In this document: piece after piece, positions 8,109-16,826 of the stretch
Numbering within the stretch: position 1 is the stretch's first letter
Layout of the letters: every line of letters begins with the position of its first letter
DNA from: Bacillota bacterium
GTDB lineage: Bacteria > Bacillota > Clostridia > Lachnospirales > Lachnospiraceae
Direction of reading: 5' to 3'
DNA length: 64,000 nucleotides
Assembly (NCBI GenBank): GCA_023414355.1
Contig: JAEZOB010000023.1
Coordinates: forward strand, 241,011 to 305,010
Made by a program: the position numbers and the translations under genes
Notes under the pieces: model-generated
Databases searched by the model: none
What the model saw: only the letters and a program-made list of their open reading frames with translations
What the model was told of the DNA's origin: nothing

Positions 8109-8858
8109 ATGATTGATATTCATACCCATATTCTGCCGGGAATCGATGATGGTTCTGAAACGATGGAGGATTCCCTTGCCATGGCAGAGATGGCGATACG
8201 GAGCGGTGTCGATACACTGATTGTCACACCACATTGCAATGTGGAAGGTGTGTTTGATAATTACTATGATGACGCTTATATTCAATGCTTCCGGTCCTTC
8301 GAGCAGGCAGTCAGAGAACAGCACCTTCCGCTTACCATAGTACCAGGAATGGAGGTATATGCATCGGAGAACGTACCTGAACTTTTGAAACAGGAAAAGC
8401 TGATTACCTTGAATCATTCCAGATATCTTCTGATCGAATTCAATTTCTATGAAGACCTCGACTTTATCGAGTATATGCTGAATGAAATCCTGGAAGTAGG
8501 CTATTGTCCTATTATCGCTCATCCCGAGCGTTATCACCTGGTGCAGAAATATTCGGAGATCGCCTGCCGCTGGTTGGATTTGGGTGCCTTTTTACAAGCC
8601 GACAAAGGGAGTATAATGGGGAGCTTCGGATATCGATCCAGAGAAACAGCTTTTTATTTACTTGATCACAATCTGGTTTCCTTTATTGCCAGTGATGCAC
8701 ATAGTCCATATCGGCGGACGGCAGAAATGACAGAGGTGTATCATTTTATACGAAAAGCTTATGGTGCGGAATATGCACATATTCTTCTTGACGAAAACCC
8801 AAGAAGAGTTCTGAAGGATTTAGATTTAGTTGATTTAGAAGTCCGTTCGCTTTATTGA
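8109..8858 (+). CDS. CpsB/YwqE-type tyrosine phosphatase (PHP fold)
   Basis: A 249-residue PHP-fold protein beginning MIDIHTHILPGIDDG, with later metal-ligand motifs TPHCN, IAHPERY and IASDAHS. This is the Mn-dependent protein-tyrosine phosphatase that removes phosphate from the Tyr tails of bacterial tyrosine kinases controlling capsule assembly. The start at 8109 is chosen over GTG 8070, which overlaps the previous gene, because the family begins at this Met. The two kinase genes at 9788 and 11263, each with a Tyr-rich tail, are its natural substrates. Confidence 0.88.
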   Translation: MIDIHTHILPGIDDGSETMEDSLAMAEMAIRSGVDTLIVTPHCNVEGVFDNYYDDAYIQCFRSFEQAVREQHLPLTIVPGMEVYASENVPELLKQEKLITLNHSRYLLIEFNFYEDLDFIEYMLNEILEVGYCPIIAHPERYHLVQKYSEIACRWLDLGAFLQADKGSIMGSFGYRSRETAFYLLDHNLVSFIASDAHSPYRRTAEMTEVYHFIRKAYGAEYAHILLDENPRRVLKDLDLVDLEVRSLY

Positions 8859-8890
8859 ACGGTCATCCTATGGAAAGGTACGGACATAAC

Positions 8891-9778
8891 ATGAAACTAC
8901 TGAGAATAGCAGGATTATCACTGTTTTTATTATCTGCAGTTACTTTTGCCGGATACTGTGGATATGAGGTAAGCAGGAACGACATAGCCGGACCTGTGAT
9001 TGAGTTTGCCGGCGAGGATGTTACAGTCGGAGTAACAGTAACCGATGAGGAGCTGCTGAAAAATGTAACGGCATATGATGAAAAAGATGGAAATGTAACA
9101 GATTCTCTATTGATAGAAACGATCTCGGATTTTATAAAACCCGGGCAGAGAATGATTACCTATGCAGCCTTTGATAAAAACAGTAACGTCACAAAAAGGG
9201 AAAGAAAACTGAATTATACGGATTATGAGTCCCCCAGGTTCTCACTGGAGAAGCCCTTGCGATTTGCCGTGGGAGATGCTGCAAATATACTGGATTTTAT
9301 AAAGGTCTGGGATTGCATCGATGGGGATTTGACAGAGAAAATCAAATATGAAGAACCGGACTATTCTTTTGGAACAGCGGAAGATTCCCATCAGATCAAA
9401 TTTCAGGTGACGAACAGTGCCGGAGACACGTCAATTCTTCCCACAGAGGTGCAATTTTATATTCCTGCTTACAATTCAGAAAAGCTCGTACCGGAGATTC
9501 TTCTGGAAAAATATCTGATCTATCTGAAGACAGGGGAAACCTTCAATCCCGAAGCTTTTCTGAAGGGGGTTAGAATCAACCAGATGGAGTACAGTATCAT
9601 TGCGGATATAGGAATTTCAATCGAGCACAGCACCCAATCTGCTATTGCAAGAAAGGATATTTCGATATCCACTAATGTGAATACAAGAAAACCAGGTGTA
9701 TATCAAGTGGAGTATTCCATGACTGCACAAAACGGTTATAGCGGAACAACAAAGCTTTTAGTTGTTGTGGAAGAATAG
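8891..9778 (+). CDS. Membrane-anchored protein with Ig-like domains
   Basis: A 295-residue protein from ATG 8891, preceded by GGAAAGG; ATG 8870 and TTG 8855 are possible. Residues 1-27 form a signal anchor (LLRIAGLSLFLLSAVTFAGY). Two extracytoplasmic segments, about 45-125 and 130-205, resemble DUF5011/Ig-like repeats (DEKDGNVTDSL, DCIDGDLTEKI). The rest is unassigned beta-rich sequence. It lies between the phosphatase and the first Wzz-kinase gene, so it may be an accessory of polysaccharide assembly or attachment. Confidence 0.6.
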   Translation: MKLLRIAGLSLFLLSAVTFAGYCGYEVSRNDIAGPVIEFAGEDVTVGVTVTDEELLKNVTAYDEKDGNVTDSLLIETISDFIKPGQRMITYAAFDKNSNVTKRERKLNYTDYESPRFSLEKPLRFAVGDAANILDFIKVWDCIDGDLTEKIKYEEPDYSFGTAEDSHQIKFQVTNSAGDTSILPTEVQFYIPAYNSEKLVPEILLEKYLIYLKTGETFNPEAFLKGVRINQMEYSIIADIGISIEHSTQSAIARKDISISTNVNTRKPGVYQVEYSMTAQNGYSGTTKLLVVVEE

Positions 9779-9787
9779 GAGAACAGG

Positions 9788-11230
9788 ATGTCTGAGATTA
9801 CAATGAATGTACATAATGATGAACTGCAGTTGGATTTATACGATGTGATACGTGATTTACTGAAGGATTGGTGGTTAATTCTTATTTTTGGATTGACTGT
9901 TGCTATGTGTACTTATATCGTAGCGGATATTATTTATGCACCCACTTATGCTGCAAGAGCCACTTTTGCGGTTACCTCCAAGGGAGCAAATAATACTTAT
10001 GATAATCTGTCTGCTGCCAACACGGTTGCCAGCAGCTTAACCAATATTTTTGATGGCGAACTGATTAAAAAGCGTGTAGCAATGGATATTGGTGCGGAGG
10101 ATATTCCGGATTATATCTCCGCAGAACTCATACCGGAGACGAATTTATTTGTCTTAACAGTTACCGTACCCAATCCGGAGACAGCCTATCGAATCATCCT
10201 ATCTATAATGGATAATTATACTTCTGTAACCAATAGCTTGTATAAGAATGCAATTATCGATGTGCTCGAAGCACCCGTGATCCCACTGTATCCAAATAAT
10301 CCGCCGAATATGAGGCGGATTATGAAGTTGGCCTTTCTGATTGGTGCTGCAGCGATGCTGCTAACCCTGGCTATTTCATCCATATTGAGGGATAATATTA
10401 AGAATGTAAAGGAAGTAACCAGAAAGCTTGATACAAAGCTGTTCGGGGTTATTTATCATGAGAATAGATATAAAACACTACGTACAAGACTTCATAAGAA
10501 GAAAAAGAGTATTTTAATAACAAGCCCGACAGTCAGCTTCTCCTTTGTTGAAAACATAAAAAGTATGAGGAGCAAACTTGAATATAAGGCTTCCGCCAAA
10601 GGCCACAATGTATTGTTGGTGACAAGCCTACTTGAAAATGAAGGAAAATCAACTGTGGCAACAAACCTTGCACTGGCTCTGGCACAAAAATCAAAAAAAG
10701 TGCTACTGATCGATGCTGATTTTTGTAAGCCATCGATATATAAGATTCTTGAGAAGGAGGTTCCGAAAGCTCAGGAATTCGGAGAATATTTATTGAAAAA
10801 GAGTGATTTTAAGGATGTACTTATGGTTGAGGAGAATTCGGGGATCTTTTTGCTGATTGGCACCAGATACTACAACAACTCAGCAGATTTGATTACAGGA
10901 ACTTCCTTTGCTGAAATGATTGAAATTCAGAAGAAGGTTATGGATTATGTGATCATAGATTCTCCTCCGATTTCTGTATCGGCAGATACGGAGCTGCTGG
11001 CCGATATCGCGGATTCTACCCTGCTGGTTGTTAGACAGAGCTATGCGAAAGCGAAGTATATCAATGATGTAATTGATACTCTGGCGGAGACAAACTCTGA
11101 ATTGCTTGGTTGTGTATACAATAATGTGCGTAATAGTCTGTTTGGTCATCAATCGGGCTATCACAGCAAGTACTCCTATCATAGCTATTATGGATATCAT
11201 AATTCCGAGGCAGCTTACCATAGTGAATAA
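9788..11230 (+). CDS. Wzz-type chain-length protein fused to tyrosine kinase (1)
   Basis: A 480-residue fusion. Residues ~15-200 are a Wzz/CpsC domain with two membrane helices (near 33-52 and 178-200). Residues ~230-450 are a bacterial tyrosine kinase with Walker A ENEGKST, Walker A' VLLIDADFCKP and Walker B YVIIDSPPI. The C-terminus is Tyr-rich (YHSKYSYHSYYGYHNS), the site of autophosphorylation in this family. Firmicutes usually keep the membrane and kinase parts as two genes; here they are fused as in proteobacterial Wzc. The P-loop lacks the usual PGEGKS proline-glycine and reads ENEGKST. A second fusion follows at once. Confidence 0.88.
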   Translation: MSEITMNVHNDELQLDLYDVIRDLLKDWWLILIFGLTVAMCTYIVADIIYAPTYAARATFAVTSKGANNTYDNLSAANTVASSLTNIFDGELIKKRVAMDIGAEDIPDYISAELIPETNLFVLTVTVPNPETAYRIILSIMDNYTSVTNSLYKNAIIDVLEAPVIPLYPNNPPNMRRIMKLAFLIGAAAMLLTLAISSILRDNIKNVKEVTRKLDTKLFGVIYHENRYKTLRTRLHKKKKSILITSPTVSFSFVENIKSMRSKLEYKASAKGHNVLLVTSLLENEGKSTVATNLALALAQKSKKVLLIDADFCKPSIYKILEKEVPKAQEFGEYLLKKSDFKDVLMVEENSGIFLLIGTRYYNNSADLITGTSFAEMIEIQKKVMDYVIIDSPPISVSADTELLADIADSTLLVVRQSYAKAKYINDVIDTLAETNSELLGCVYNNVRNSLFGHQSGYHSKYSYHSYYGYHNSEAAYHSE

Positions 11231-11262
11231 TAATACCGCAATGCGGCGGAATGGAGATAAAA

Positions 11263-12744
11263 ATGAACGAGTATGAATTAAATAAGGATGAAACAGAATA
11301 TGCGATTGATGTTTTCTCGTTGATCAAAGATTTATGGAAGGGTTTTAAAAGTATCGGTTGGACGATAATAATATTTGCTGTGATCGCAGCAGGGATCAAT
11401 TGTGGAATAGCTTATCGGAATTATAGTCCGAGTTATACTGCAGCAGCGTCATTTTCAGTCAATCTTGAGGAGTCTTCCGATGGCAGTATTTATGAAGACA
11501 GCCTGAGAGCAGCACAGATGTCTAAGACCTTTCCATACATCATAGACAGTGGAGCACTAAAAAATGTCATAGCCGGAGACTTGGGGCGGGTTAATATCAC
11601 AGAAACAATTACAGCGGAAAATGTTGAAAACACGAACCTATTTACAATCAAAGTGGCTTCGGGTGATGCAAGGCAAGCTTATCAGGTGCTGCAGTCTGTT
11701 ATTAAAAATTATCCCGCAGTTGCAGATACTGTTGTAGGCAGCACGAAGCTGGATATATTAGATGAGACAGGAATTCCGGATAAACCGGATAATACCGTTA
11801 ACTACAGCAAACGGATCGAGATCGGAGCATTGATCGGAGCCGGCCTCGGTCTTCTGGCCATTCTTGTGTTTGCCCTGACCAGAAATACGATTCATAAGAT
11901 TGAAGATATCGAGAAAATTACAAATATCAAACATTTGGGCAGCCTGCCCGAGGTGACCTTAAAAAAGAGAGGGAGTGGGCAGGATCGTATCATCACACTT
12001 CAGAATGAGAAGTTGCCCTTTTCCTATCGTGAGGAAATCCTGAAAATCAGGGCAAGAATCGAAAAGATCACGAATCAAAAGGGTGTGAAAACGATTCTTG
12101 TCACCAGCGCTATTCCGGGAGAAGGAAAAAGTACCTTTGCTTATAATCTTGCCTTAGCACTTGCGGAGGAAGGGAAAAAGACGATACTCACAGACTGTGA
12201 TTTCAGGCGACCCACCTTACATAAACTGCTTTCTGTCCCTTCCGAAACCATAGGGATAGAAGAGGTACTGGACGGAAAAGCAAAGCTTAAAGAGGCGTTG
12301 AAATATTATGATAAGCAGGGTATTTATGCTTTGGTCTGCAATCAGCCGATTAAGAATTCCGCTGAGATTATCGATACAGCGAATATGTCAAAACTCCTTG
12401 AGGAAATGAAGAATATCGCGGAATATATCATACTTGATACAGCGCCTTCGGCAATTCTTTCGGATACCTGTGATCTGGCTAAGCTGGCCGAAGGAGCAAT
12501 CTTTATCGTGAAGCAGGACTATTCAAAAAAGGATCAGGTTCTTGAGGGACTGGAGCATATTTCCGAAGGAAGTGATATCAAGATGATAGGTTGTGTGCTT
12601 AATAGTGTGAAATCAGGCATAGCCGGCTATGGTTACGGTTACGGATATGGATATGGACACTACGGAAAATATGGACGCTACGGCTACGGAGATCATCATA
12701 ACAATCGAAAGAGAGATAAGGGTGAACTGATCACGGAGAAATAA
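11263..12744 (+). CDS. Wzz-type chain-length protein fused to tyrosine kinase (2)
   Basis: A 493-residue paralog of the preceding gene, started at ATG 11263 because ATGGAG at 11251 serves as its binding site. It has a Wzz domain with helices near 32-52 and 188-207, then a kinase domain with the canonical P-loop PGEGKST, Walker A' ILTDCDFRRP and Walker B YIILDTAPS. The tail contains alternating Gly-Tyr repeats (YGYGYGYGYGHYGKYGRYGYG), different from the His/Ser-rich tail of copy 1. The last base pairs before the gene form a small CCGC-AAT-GCGG hairpin. Two paralogs may form mixed oligomers or set different chain lengths. Confidence 0.88.
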   Translation: MNEYELNKDETEYAIDVFSLIKDLWKGFKSIGWTIIIFAVIAAGINCGIAYRNYSPSYTAAASFSVNLEESSDGSIYEDSLRAAQMSKTFPYIIDSGALKNVIAGDLGRVNITETITAENVENTNLFTIKVASGDARQAYQVLQSVIKNYPAVADTVVGSTKLDILDETGIPDKPDNTVNYSKRIEIGALIGAGLGLLAILVFALTRNTIHKIEDIEKITNIKHLGSLPEVTLKKRGSGQDRIITLQNEKLPFSYREEILKIRARIEKITNQKGVKTILVTSAIPGEGKSTFAYNLALALAEEGKKTILTDCDFRRPTLHKLLSVPSETIGIEEVLDGKAKLKEALKYYDKQGIYALVCNQPIKNSAEIIDTANMSKLLEEMKNIAEYIILDTAPSAILSDTCDLAKLAEGAIFIVKQDYSKKDQVLEGLEHISEGSDIKMIGCVLNSVKSGIAGYGYGYGYGYGHYGKYGRYGYGDHHNNRKRDKGELITEK

Positions 12745-12789
12745 TAGTTACCTTTCATTCATAAAAATGTATCAGTACAATTCCCCCTC

Positions 12790-12836
12790 TTGATAATTGT
12801 CTTAATTTTCTTTATAATGATAAGAAAATTAAGACA
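12790..12836 (+). promoter_or_regulatory. ridA promoter overlapped by a 15-bp inverted repeat
   Basis: TTGATA (12790-12795) and TATAAT (12813-12818) are spaced 17 bases. Arms TGTCTTAATTTTCTT (12798-12812) and AAGAAAATTAAGACA (12822-12836) are perfect inverted repeats flanking the -10 box, as expected for a repressor operator, or for a hairpin at the start of the transcript. Confidence 0.75.
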
Positions 12837-12848
12837 GGAGGGTTTCAT

Positions 12849-13226
12849 ATGTTTAAAGTAATCCAGACGGATAAGGCTCCCGCCGCAATCGGACCCTATT
12901 CCCAAGCATTAGTCAGCGGAAATATGTTATTTGCATCGGGTCAAATACCTTTAAATCCTGAAAATGGGCAGTTGGTTGAGGGAGATATCAAGGTACAGGC
13001 AACCCAGGTGATGAAGAATATCTCTGCAATCCTTGAGGCAGCAGGTGCAAATTTTGAAGATGTCATTAAGACCACCTGTTTTTTAAAGAGCATGGATGAT
13101 TTTGCAGCCTTCAATGAGGTGTATGCGCAGTACTTTACCGGTAAGCCTGCCAGGTCCTGTGTGGCAGCGGCTAAGCTTCCCAGGGATGTAGCCTGTGAGG
13201 TTGAAATCATCGCAATCCTGCAGTAA
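12849..13226 (+). CDS. ridA: RidA family enamine/imine deaminase
   Basis: A 125-residue protein with the full RidA (YjgF/YER057c) pattern: APAAIGPYSQALVSGNMLFASGQIP at the start and GKPARSCVAAAKLPRDVACEVEIIA at the end, including the Arg that binds the substrate carboxylate. RidA hydrolyses reactive 2-aminoacrylate and related imines made by PLP enzymes. Length is typical. GACAGGAGGG precedes the ATG. It is a single-gene unit with its own promoter and a strong terminator at 13300. Confidence 0.93.
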   Translation: MFKVIQTDKAPAAIGPYSQALVSGNMLFASGQIPLNPENGQLVEGDIKVQATQVMKNISAILEAAGANFEDVIKTTCFLKSMDDFAAFNEVYAQYFTGKPARSCVAAAKLPRDVACEVEIIAILQ

Positions 13227-13261
13227 GGAGAAGTTTTTTTATCACTGTAACATAAAACTTA

Positions 13262-13290
13262 TTGACAGATAGGAACTTGTAATATATAGT
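13262..13290 (+). promoter_or_regulatory. Promoter ahead of the chemoreceptor gene
   Basis: TTGACA (13262-13267), 17-base spacer, TATAGT (13285-13290). Transcription would begin at about 13297, immediately before the hairpin at 13300-13323, so that hairpin would form the 5' end of the chemoreceptor mRNA. Confidence 0.6.
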
Positions 13291-13299
13291 AATACAAAA

Positions 13300-13330
13300 G
13301 CAGCGAGGCAAAGGCCTCGCTGCTTTTTTT
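13300..13330 (+). terminator. Strong intrinsic terminator after ridA
   Basis: GCAGCGAGGC and GCCTCGCTGC form a perfect 10-bp stem with an AAAG loop, followed by seven T. It terminates ridA transcripts. It lies too close to the 13262 promoter to terminate transcripts from that promoter. Confidence 0.9.
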
Positions 13331-13365
13331 ATACTGACATATCAGAATGAACAGGAGGGAATGCG

Positions 13366-14907
13366 ATGTTAGGACGACTGGCAGGCAGAAAAGAGAAGAA
13401 ATTGGAGCAATTATTGAGAGAGGGAGAATGCATTGCGGAAGGTACCAGACAATTGGTGAGTGGTAATCTTGATATGACAATTGATCTGGAAGCATATTCG
13501 ATGCTGGAGGGTTTGGCCGGGGATATCAATCAGATCAGCCAGAGCTTCCGTTGCTATATCGAGGAGATTACTCATGTGCTTTCCCATCTGTCAGCAGGCA
13601 ATATGTCAGTTGGCTTTTCTGATAGGATAGAATATCAGGGTGATTTCCTCCCGATCAAAAATGCACTTCATAAGATCAGACATGCACTGAACGCTTCCTT
13701 TGAGGAGATTAATCTGCTGACCGGAGAAGTTGACCGGCTTTGCTGTGAAGTTGACCGGGCTTCCTCTAAAATAGCCGAGAATACTTCCACTCAGGCAGAG
13801 CTTCTCAATGAGTTGTCCGGTACCATCTGCAGGATTACTGATCGGACTGCCGCCAATGCAGCTAATACAGAGGCGGTATCTGAGAGCATTCAGTGTATGA
13901 AGGAGCAGACACTGAATGGCGGAGATTGCATGGATCAGATGCTTCTCTCAATACAAGGGGTTTCTGATGCCTCAAGAGACATATCAAACATTATTGACAT
14001 CATTAATGGCTTGGCTGGACAGACAAGGCTGTTGGCATTGAATGCTTCCATTGAAGCTGCAAGAGCAGGAGAGGCCGGGGCGGGTTTCTCCATTGTAGCA
14101 GGGGAGATTGGTTCACTAGCTCAAAAGAGTGCTGAAGCAGTGAAGAAGACCACCCAATTGATTGAGAACAGTATCCATGCGGCAAAAGTCAGTACAGAGA
14201 TAGCGCAAAGGACTGCGGATAGCTTTTCTGCCATACAAAGTTCTATAGACCACGTAAGCGGGCTGTGCGACAACATTGCGGTTGCTTCCAAGGACCAGGC
14301 AGAAAGCTTGAAAAGCATATCTGTGATTGTCACTGACATCTCCGACGGTGTTCGGAATAATGCGGCTTATGCGCAGGAGAACAGTGCTGTAGCAGCTAAC
14401 ATGGCCGAGGTATCGGCAAAGCTGAAGACCCTGATGACCAGATTCCGTTTGCGGGGGAGCCATGGTGAGGATAGCACGGAGAAACTGAAGGAACAGGATA
14501 TTATTCGTCTGGTCTCAGGTCTGAAGCTGGATGAGCTGCATGAGAAGCTAAGGGTGATTTCCGGTGAAAAGGAGATCGATGAGCTACTTGAACATGCAAT
14601 TGAAGAATGGAAGGATATCGAATGCCTCTATGTGATGGATCACCAGGGATATCAGGTAAGTCGTACGATAATGAACAAAGAATTAATGATTACACAGGGA
14701 GAAGACTTCCGTCCAGCCATGCCGGGAGATTACCATGGAGGTAAGAAATACTTTCGCAAAGCAAAGAAACAAGCCGGACAATGGTATGCTTCCGATGAAT
14801 ATATCTCAGCAGCAACAGGCGGCCTTTGCAGAACCTTTTCCTATTGCTACCAGGGTCCGAATCATATGGAACATGTACTTTGTGTCGATATGATTAGCCG
14901 TATATAG
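13366..14907 (+). CDS. Soluble methyl-accepting chemotaxis-like protein
   Basis: A 513-residue protein with no membrane helix. HAMP-like segments occupy about 20-120. The signalling domain (~150-365) contains the conserved tip GLAGQTRLLALNASIEAARAGEAGAGFSIVAGEI in slightly varied form (positions ~216-250). The C-terminal ~120 residues (IECLYVMDHQGYQVSRTI, GGKKYFRKAKK, CRTFSYCYQG) look like a PDC/Cache-type sensory module placed after the signalling domain. It is therefore a cytoplasmic receptor sensing an internal cue. No che or flagellar genes are in the window. AGGAGGGA precedes the start. Confidence 0.83.
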   Translation: MLGRLAGRKEKKLEQLLREGECIAEGTRQLVSGNLDMTIDLEAYSMLEGLAGDINQISQSFRCYIEEITHVLSHLSAGNMSVGFSDRIEYQGDFLPIKNALHKIRHALNASFEEINLLTGEVDRLCCEVDRASSKIAENTSTQAELLNELSGTICRITDRTAANAANTEAVSESIQCMKEQTLNGGDCMDQMLLSIQGVSDASRDISNIIDIINGLAGQTRLLALNASIEAARAGEAGAGFSIVAGEIGSLAQKSAEAVKKTTQLIENSIHAAKVSTEIAQRTADSFSAIQSSIDHVSGLCDNIAVASKDQAESLKSISVIVTDISDGVRNNAAYAQENSAVAANMAEVSAKLKTLMTRFRLRGSHGEDSTEKLKEQDIIRLVSGLKLDELHEKLRVISGEKEIDELLEHAIEEWKDIECLYVMDHQGYQVSRTIMNKELMITQGEDFRPAMPGDYHGGKKYFRKAKKQAGQWYASDEYISAATGGLCRTFSYCYQGPNHMEHVLCVDMISRI

Positions 14908-14910
14908 TAA

Positions 14911-14986
14911 GGACATCCTGCCGATATGATATGCCAGAAGGAACATTTATCTTCATTTATGATTAACGACATCGGCAGGATGTTCC
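14911..14986. terminator. Long hairpin between convergent genes
   Basis: GGACATCCTGCCGAT (14911-14925) pairs with ATCGGCAGGATGTTCC (14971-14986) with a single bulge. It lies between the stop codons of the chemoreceptor (+) and GyrI-like (-) genes. No T tract is obvious, so termination in either direction is plausible, not certain. Confidence 0.5.
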
Positions 14987-15050
14987 GAATTAGTTTATGA
15001 GGAATTTCATTATCCTCACATTGGCTTCATAATATATCTTACAGCGGCCC

Positions 15051-15491
15051 TTATTGCAGTGCGATGTAGATATTGATGATGGAATTTTCCATATCGCTAT
15101 TTAAATATTCTTCAAAGTCTGCCGCATAGCTTCTGTTCAAATCCATTTGCCATATTTCGTTCCAGGCTGCTGCAACTGCAGTCACAGCATTGCCCTGGAG
15201 GGAAAACTTGGCATAATTCCCTGCAGGGATGATCTTCTTGACCAATTCAGGGTTCTCGATTGCCGATACTTCATAACCGACTGTTACATGATAGGTGTCT
15301 TCCGAATAATCAGAATACAAACCGATTGCATAATCATTAACCTTATTCTTGACGCAGCTGTAAGTCCCATTCTGATAAAAATCCTTCCACAAACCTCCGA
15401 TGATTTCTCCCATTTGCGGATCACTGTTCCCGGTAACGGCGTTTAATCCAACAATTGTCTTTTCTTCTAAATGAACATTCTCATAATTCAT
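15051..15491 (-). CDS. GyrI-like / effector-binding domain protein
   Basis: A 146-residue protein matching the AraC effector-binding (GyrI-like) fold: MNYENVHLEEKTIVGLNAVT, GLYSDYSEDTYHVTVGYEV, IPAGNYAKFSLQG and AAWNEIWQMDLN. Stand-alone members bind hydrophobic or cationic compounds. There is no HTH. AGAGGA precedes its ATG on the minus strand. It is a single gene, divergent from the LacI gene at 15708. Confidence 0.75.
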   Translation of the reverse strand: MNYENVHLEEKTIVGLNAVTGNSDPQMGEIIGGLWKDFYQNGTYSCVKNKVNDYAIGLYSDYSEDTYHVTVGYEVSAIENPELVKKIIPAGNYAKFSLQGNAVTAVAAAWNEIWQMDLNRSYAADFEEYLNSDMENSIINIYIALQ

Positions 15492-15642
15492 AGTATAATC
15501 CTCTTTTCTGTTTTGATGAGAATATTCTAGCTGTATGAATAGGACGACATTATGTCATATTAAATTAATTATATTTAAGTAATTGTTAGCTAGATTCTTT
15601 CACATGAATATCTTTATAAACGTAGATTGTAAACTAATACAT

Positions 15643-15670
15643 TTGAAATTTATAAAGTATTTGCTATAAT
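15643..15670 (+). promoter_or_regulatory. Promoter of the LacI gene at 15708
   Basis: TTGAAA (15643-15648), 16-base spacer, TATAAT (15665-15670), 38 bases before the start codon. Confidence 0.6.
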
Positions 15671-15707
15671 TAATTTAGTTTATTATTATCAACGGAAGGA
15701 AATAACT

Positions 15708-16715
15708 ATGGGAAAAAATATAACGATGAAGGATGTTGCTGATCGGCTGGGCGTAAGTACGGTGACTGTTTCTAAGGCGTTATCCGATAAGGAAGGTGTC
15801 AGTGATGCGCTCCGGGAGAGCATCAAACAAATGGCCCAGGAGATGGGATACCGCTATAATACTCTTGGAAAAAGCATGAAAGAAGGTAGAAATTACAATA
15901 TTGGTATACTCATAGCAGAACAATTCATGAGTGAAAATGCATTTTATTCCAAAATGTATCAGACGATCCTCAGAGATCTGCTGGCCTATGACTATTTCGG
16001 TATTATGGAGGTGATTTCAGAGGAAGCGGAGGCAGAGGGACGAATACCTCAGCTTTTGCAGAATAATAAGGTGGACGGTATGATTATCTTAGGTCAGATG
16101 AAACGAGGATATCTTCAGAAAATAGCCGATTCGAGAATTCCTTTTCTGTTCCTTGATTTCACTGATGATCATTTTCAGACGGATACGATTGTCAGTGACA
16201 GCTTTCACGGTGCATACGAGATTACCAGCCATTTGATTGAGCAGGGTCATATCGGAATAGGTTTTATCGGCAGTATCAAAGCGACAACAAGCATTATGGA
16301 TCGTTATCTCGGTTATTATAAGGCTTTACTGGAGAATGGGCTGGAGCTGCGCAGTGACTGGATCATTGGTGACAGGGATGAGCGGGGAAAGTTCTGCCCG
16401 ATTGTGCTTCCGAAGGAAATGCCGACGGCTTTTGTGTGCAACTGCGACGAAGTAGCGTATGCCTTCATTCTTCAGCTGAAAAAAGCCGGTTACCGTGTGC
16501 CGGATCAGATATCTATAGTTGGGTATGATAATTATATTTATGCAACCTTAAGCGATCCTGCTATCACCACAGTTGAGGTAAATATCGAAGCAATGTCTGA
16601 GGCTGCGGTCAGCGCTATACTAAAGAGAATTAAGAAACCGGACAGGGATTATGGAAGAAAGGTTATCAGCGGAAGAATTGTATATCGCAATTCCGTAAAA
16701 GCACATAATGAATAA
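15708..16715 (+). CDS. LacI-family repressor, probable mannan-locus regulator
   Basis: A 335-residue LacI protein. The N-terminal HTH MKDVADRLGVSTVTVSKALSDKEGVS covers residues ~6-31 and is followed by the periplasmic-binding-like effector domain (ISIVGYDNYIYATLSDPAITTVEV near the end). It lies upstream of manA, which has a promoter and a LacI-type operator at 16760, so it probably controls the mannose/mannobiose genes to its right. GGAAGGA precedes the start. The effector sugar cannot be deduced. Confidence 0.87.
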   Translation: MGKNITMKDVADRLGVSTVTVSKALSDKEGVSDALRESIKQMAQEMGYRYNTLGKSMKEGRNYNIGILIAEQFMSENAFYSKMYQTILRDLLAYDYFGIMEVISEEAEAEGRIPQLLQNNKVDGMIILGQMKRGYLQKIADSRIPFLFLDFTDDHFQTDTIVSDSFHGAYEITSHLIEQGHIGIGFIGSIKATTSIMDRYLGYYKALLENGLELRSDWIIGDRDERGKFCPIVLPKEMPTAFVCNCDEVAYAFILQLKKAGYRVPDQISIVGYDNYIYATLSDPAITTVEVNIEAMSEAAVSAILKRIKKPDRDYGRKVISGRIVYRNSVKAHNE

Positions 16716-16720
16716 TCCAT

Positions 16721-16749
16721 TTGACAAAACCTGGCTTTATTATTACAAT
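16721..16749 (+). promoter_or_regulatory. Promoter of the manA operon
   Basis: TTGACA (16721-16726), 17-base spacer, TACAAT (16744-16749). Confidence 0.7.
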
Positions 16750-16759
16750 TAGTATTAAG

Positions 16760-16771
16760 GTTAACGATAAC
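16760..16771 (+). promoter_or_regulatory. LacI-type operator of the manA operon
   Basis: GTTAACGATAAC is a near-palindrome with a central CG, 10 bases downstream of the -10 box. This is the layout of LacI-family operators. The protein binding it is probably one of the two LacI regulators of the locus. Confidence 0.6.
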
Positions 16772-16826
16772 TTAAATTAACAAAACTTTAAGGTTATAAA
16801 ACGAAAAGAAAGTGAGCTAATCGAAA

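Noticed and set aside
15147..15446. Plus-strand open frame opposite the GyrI-like gene
   Set aside because: It is antisense to a gene with clear family motifs and lacks a binding site.
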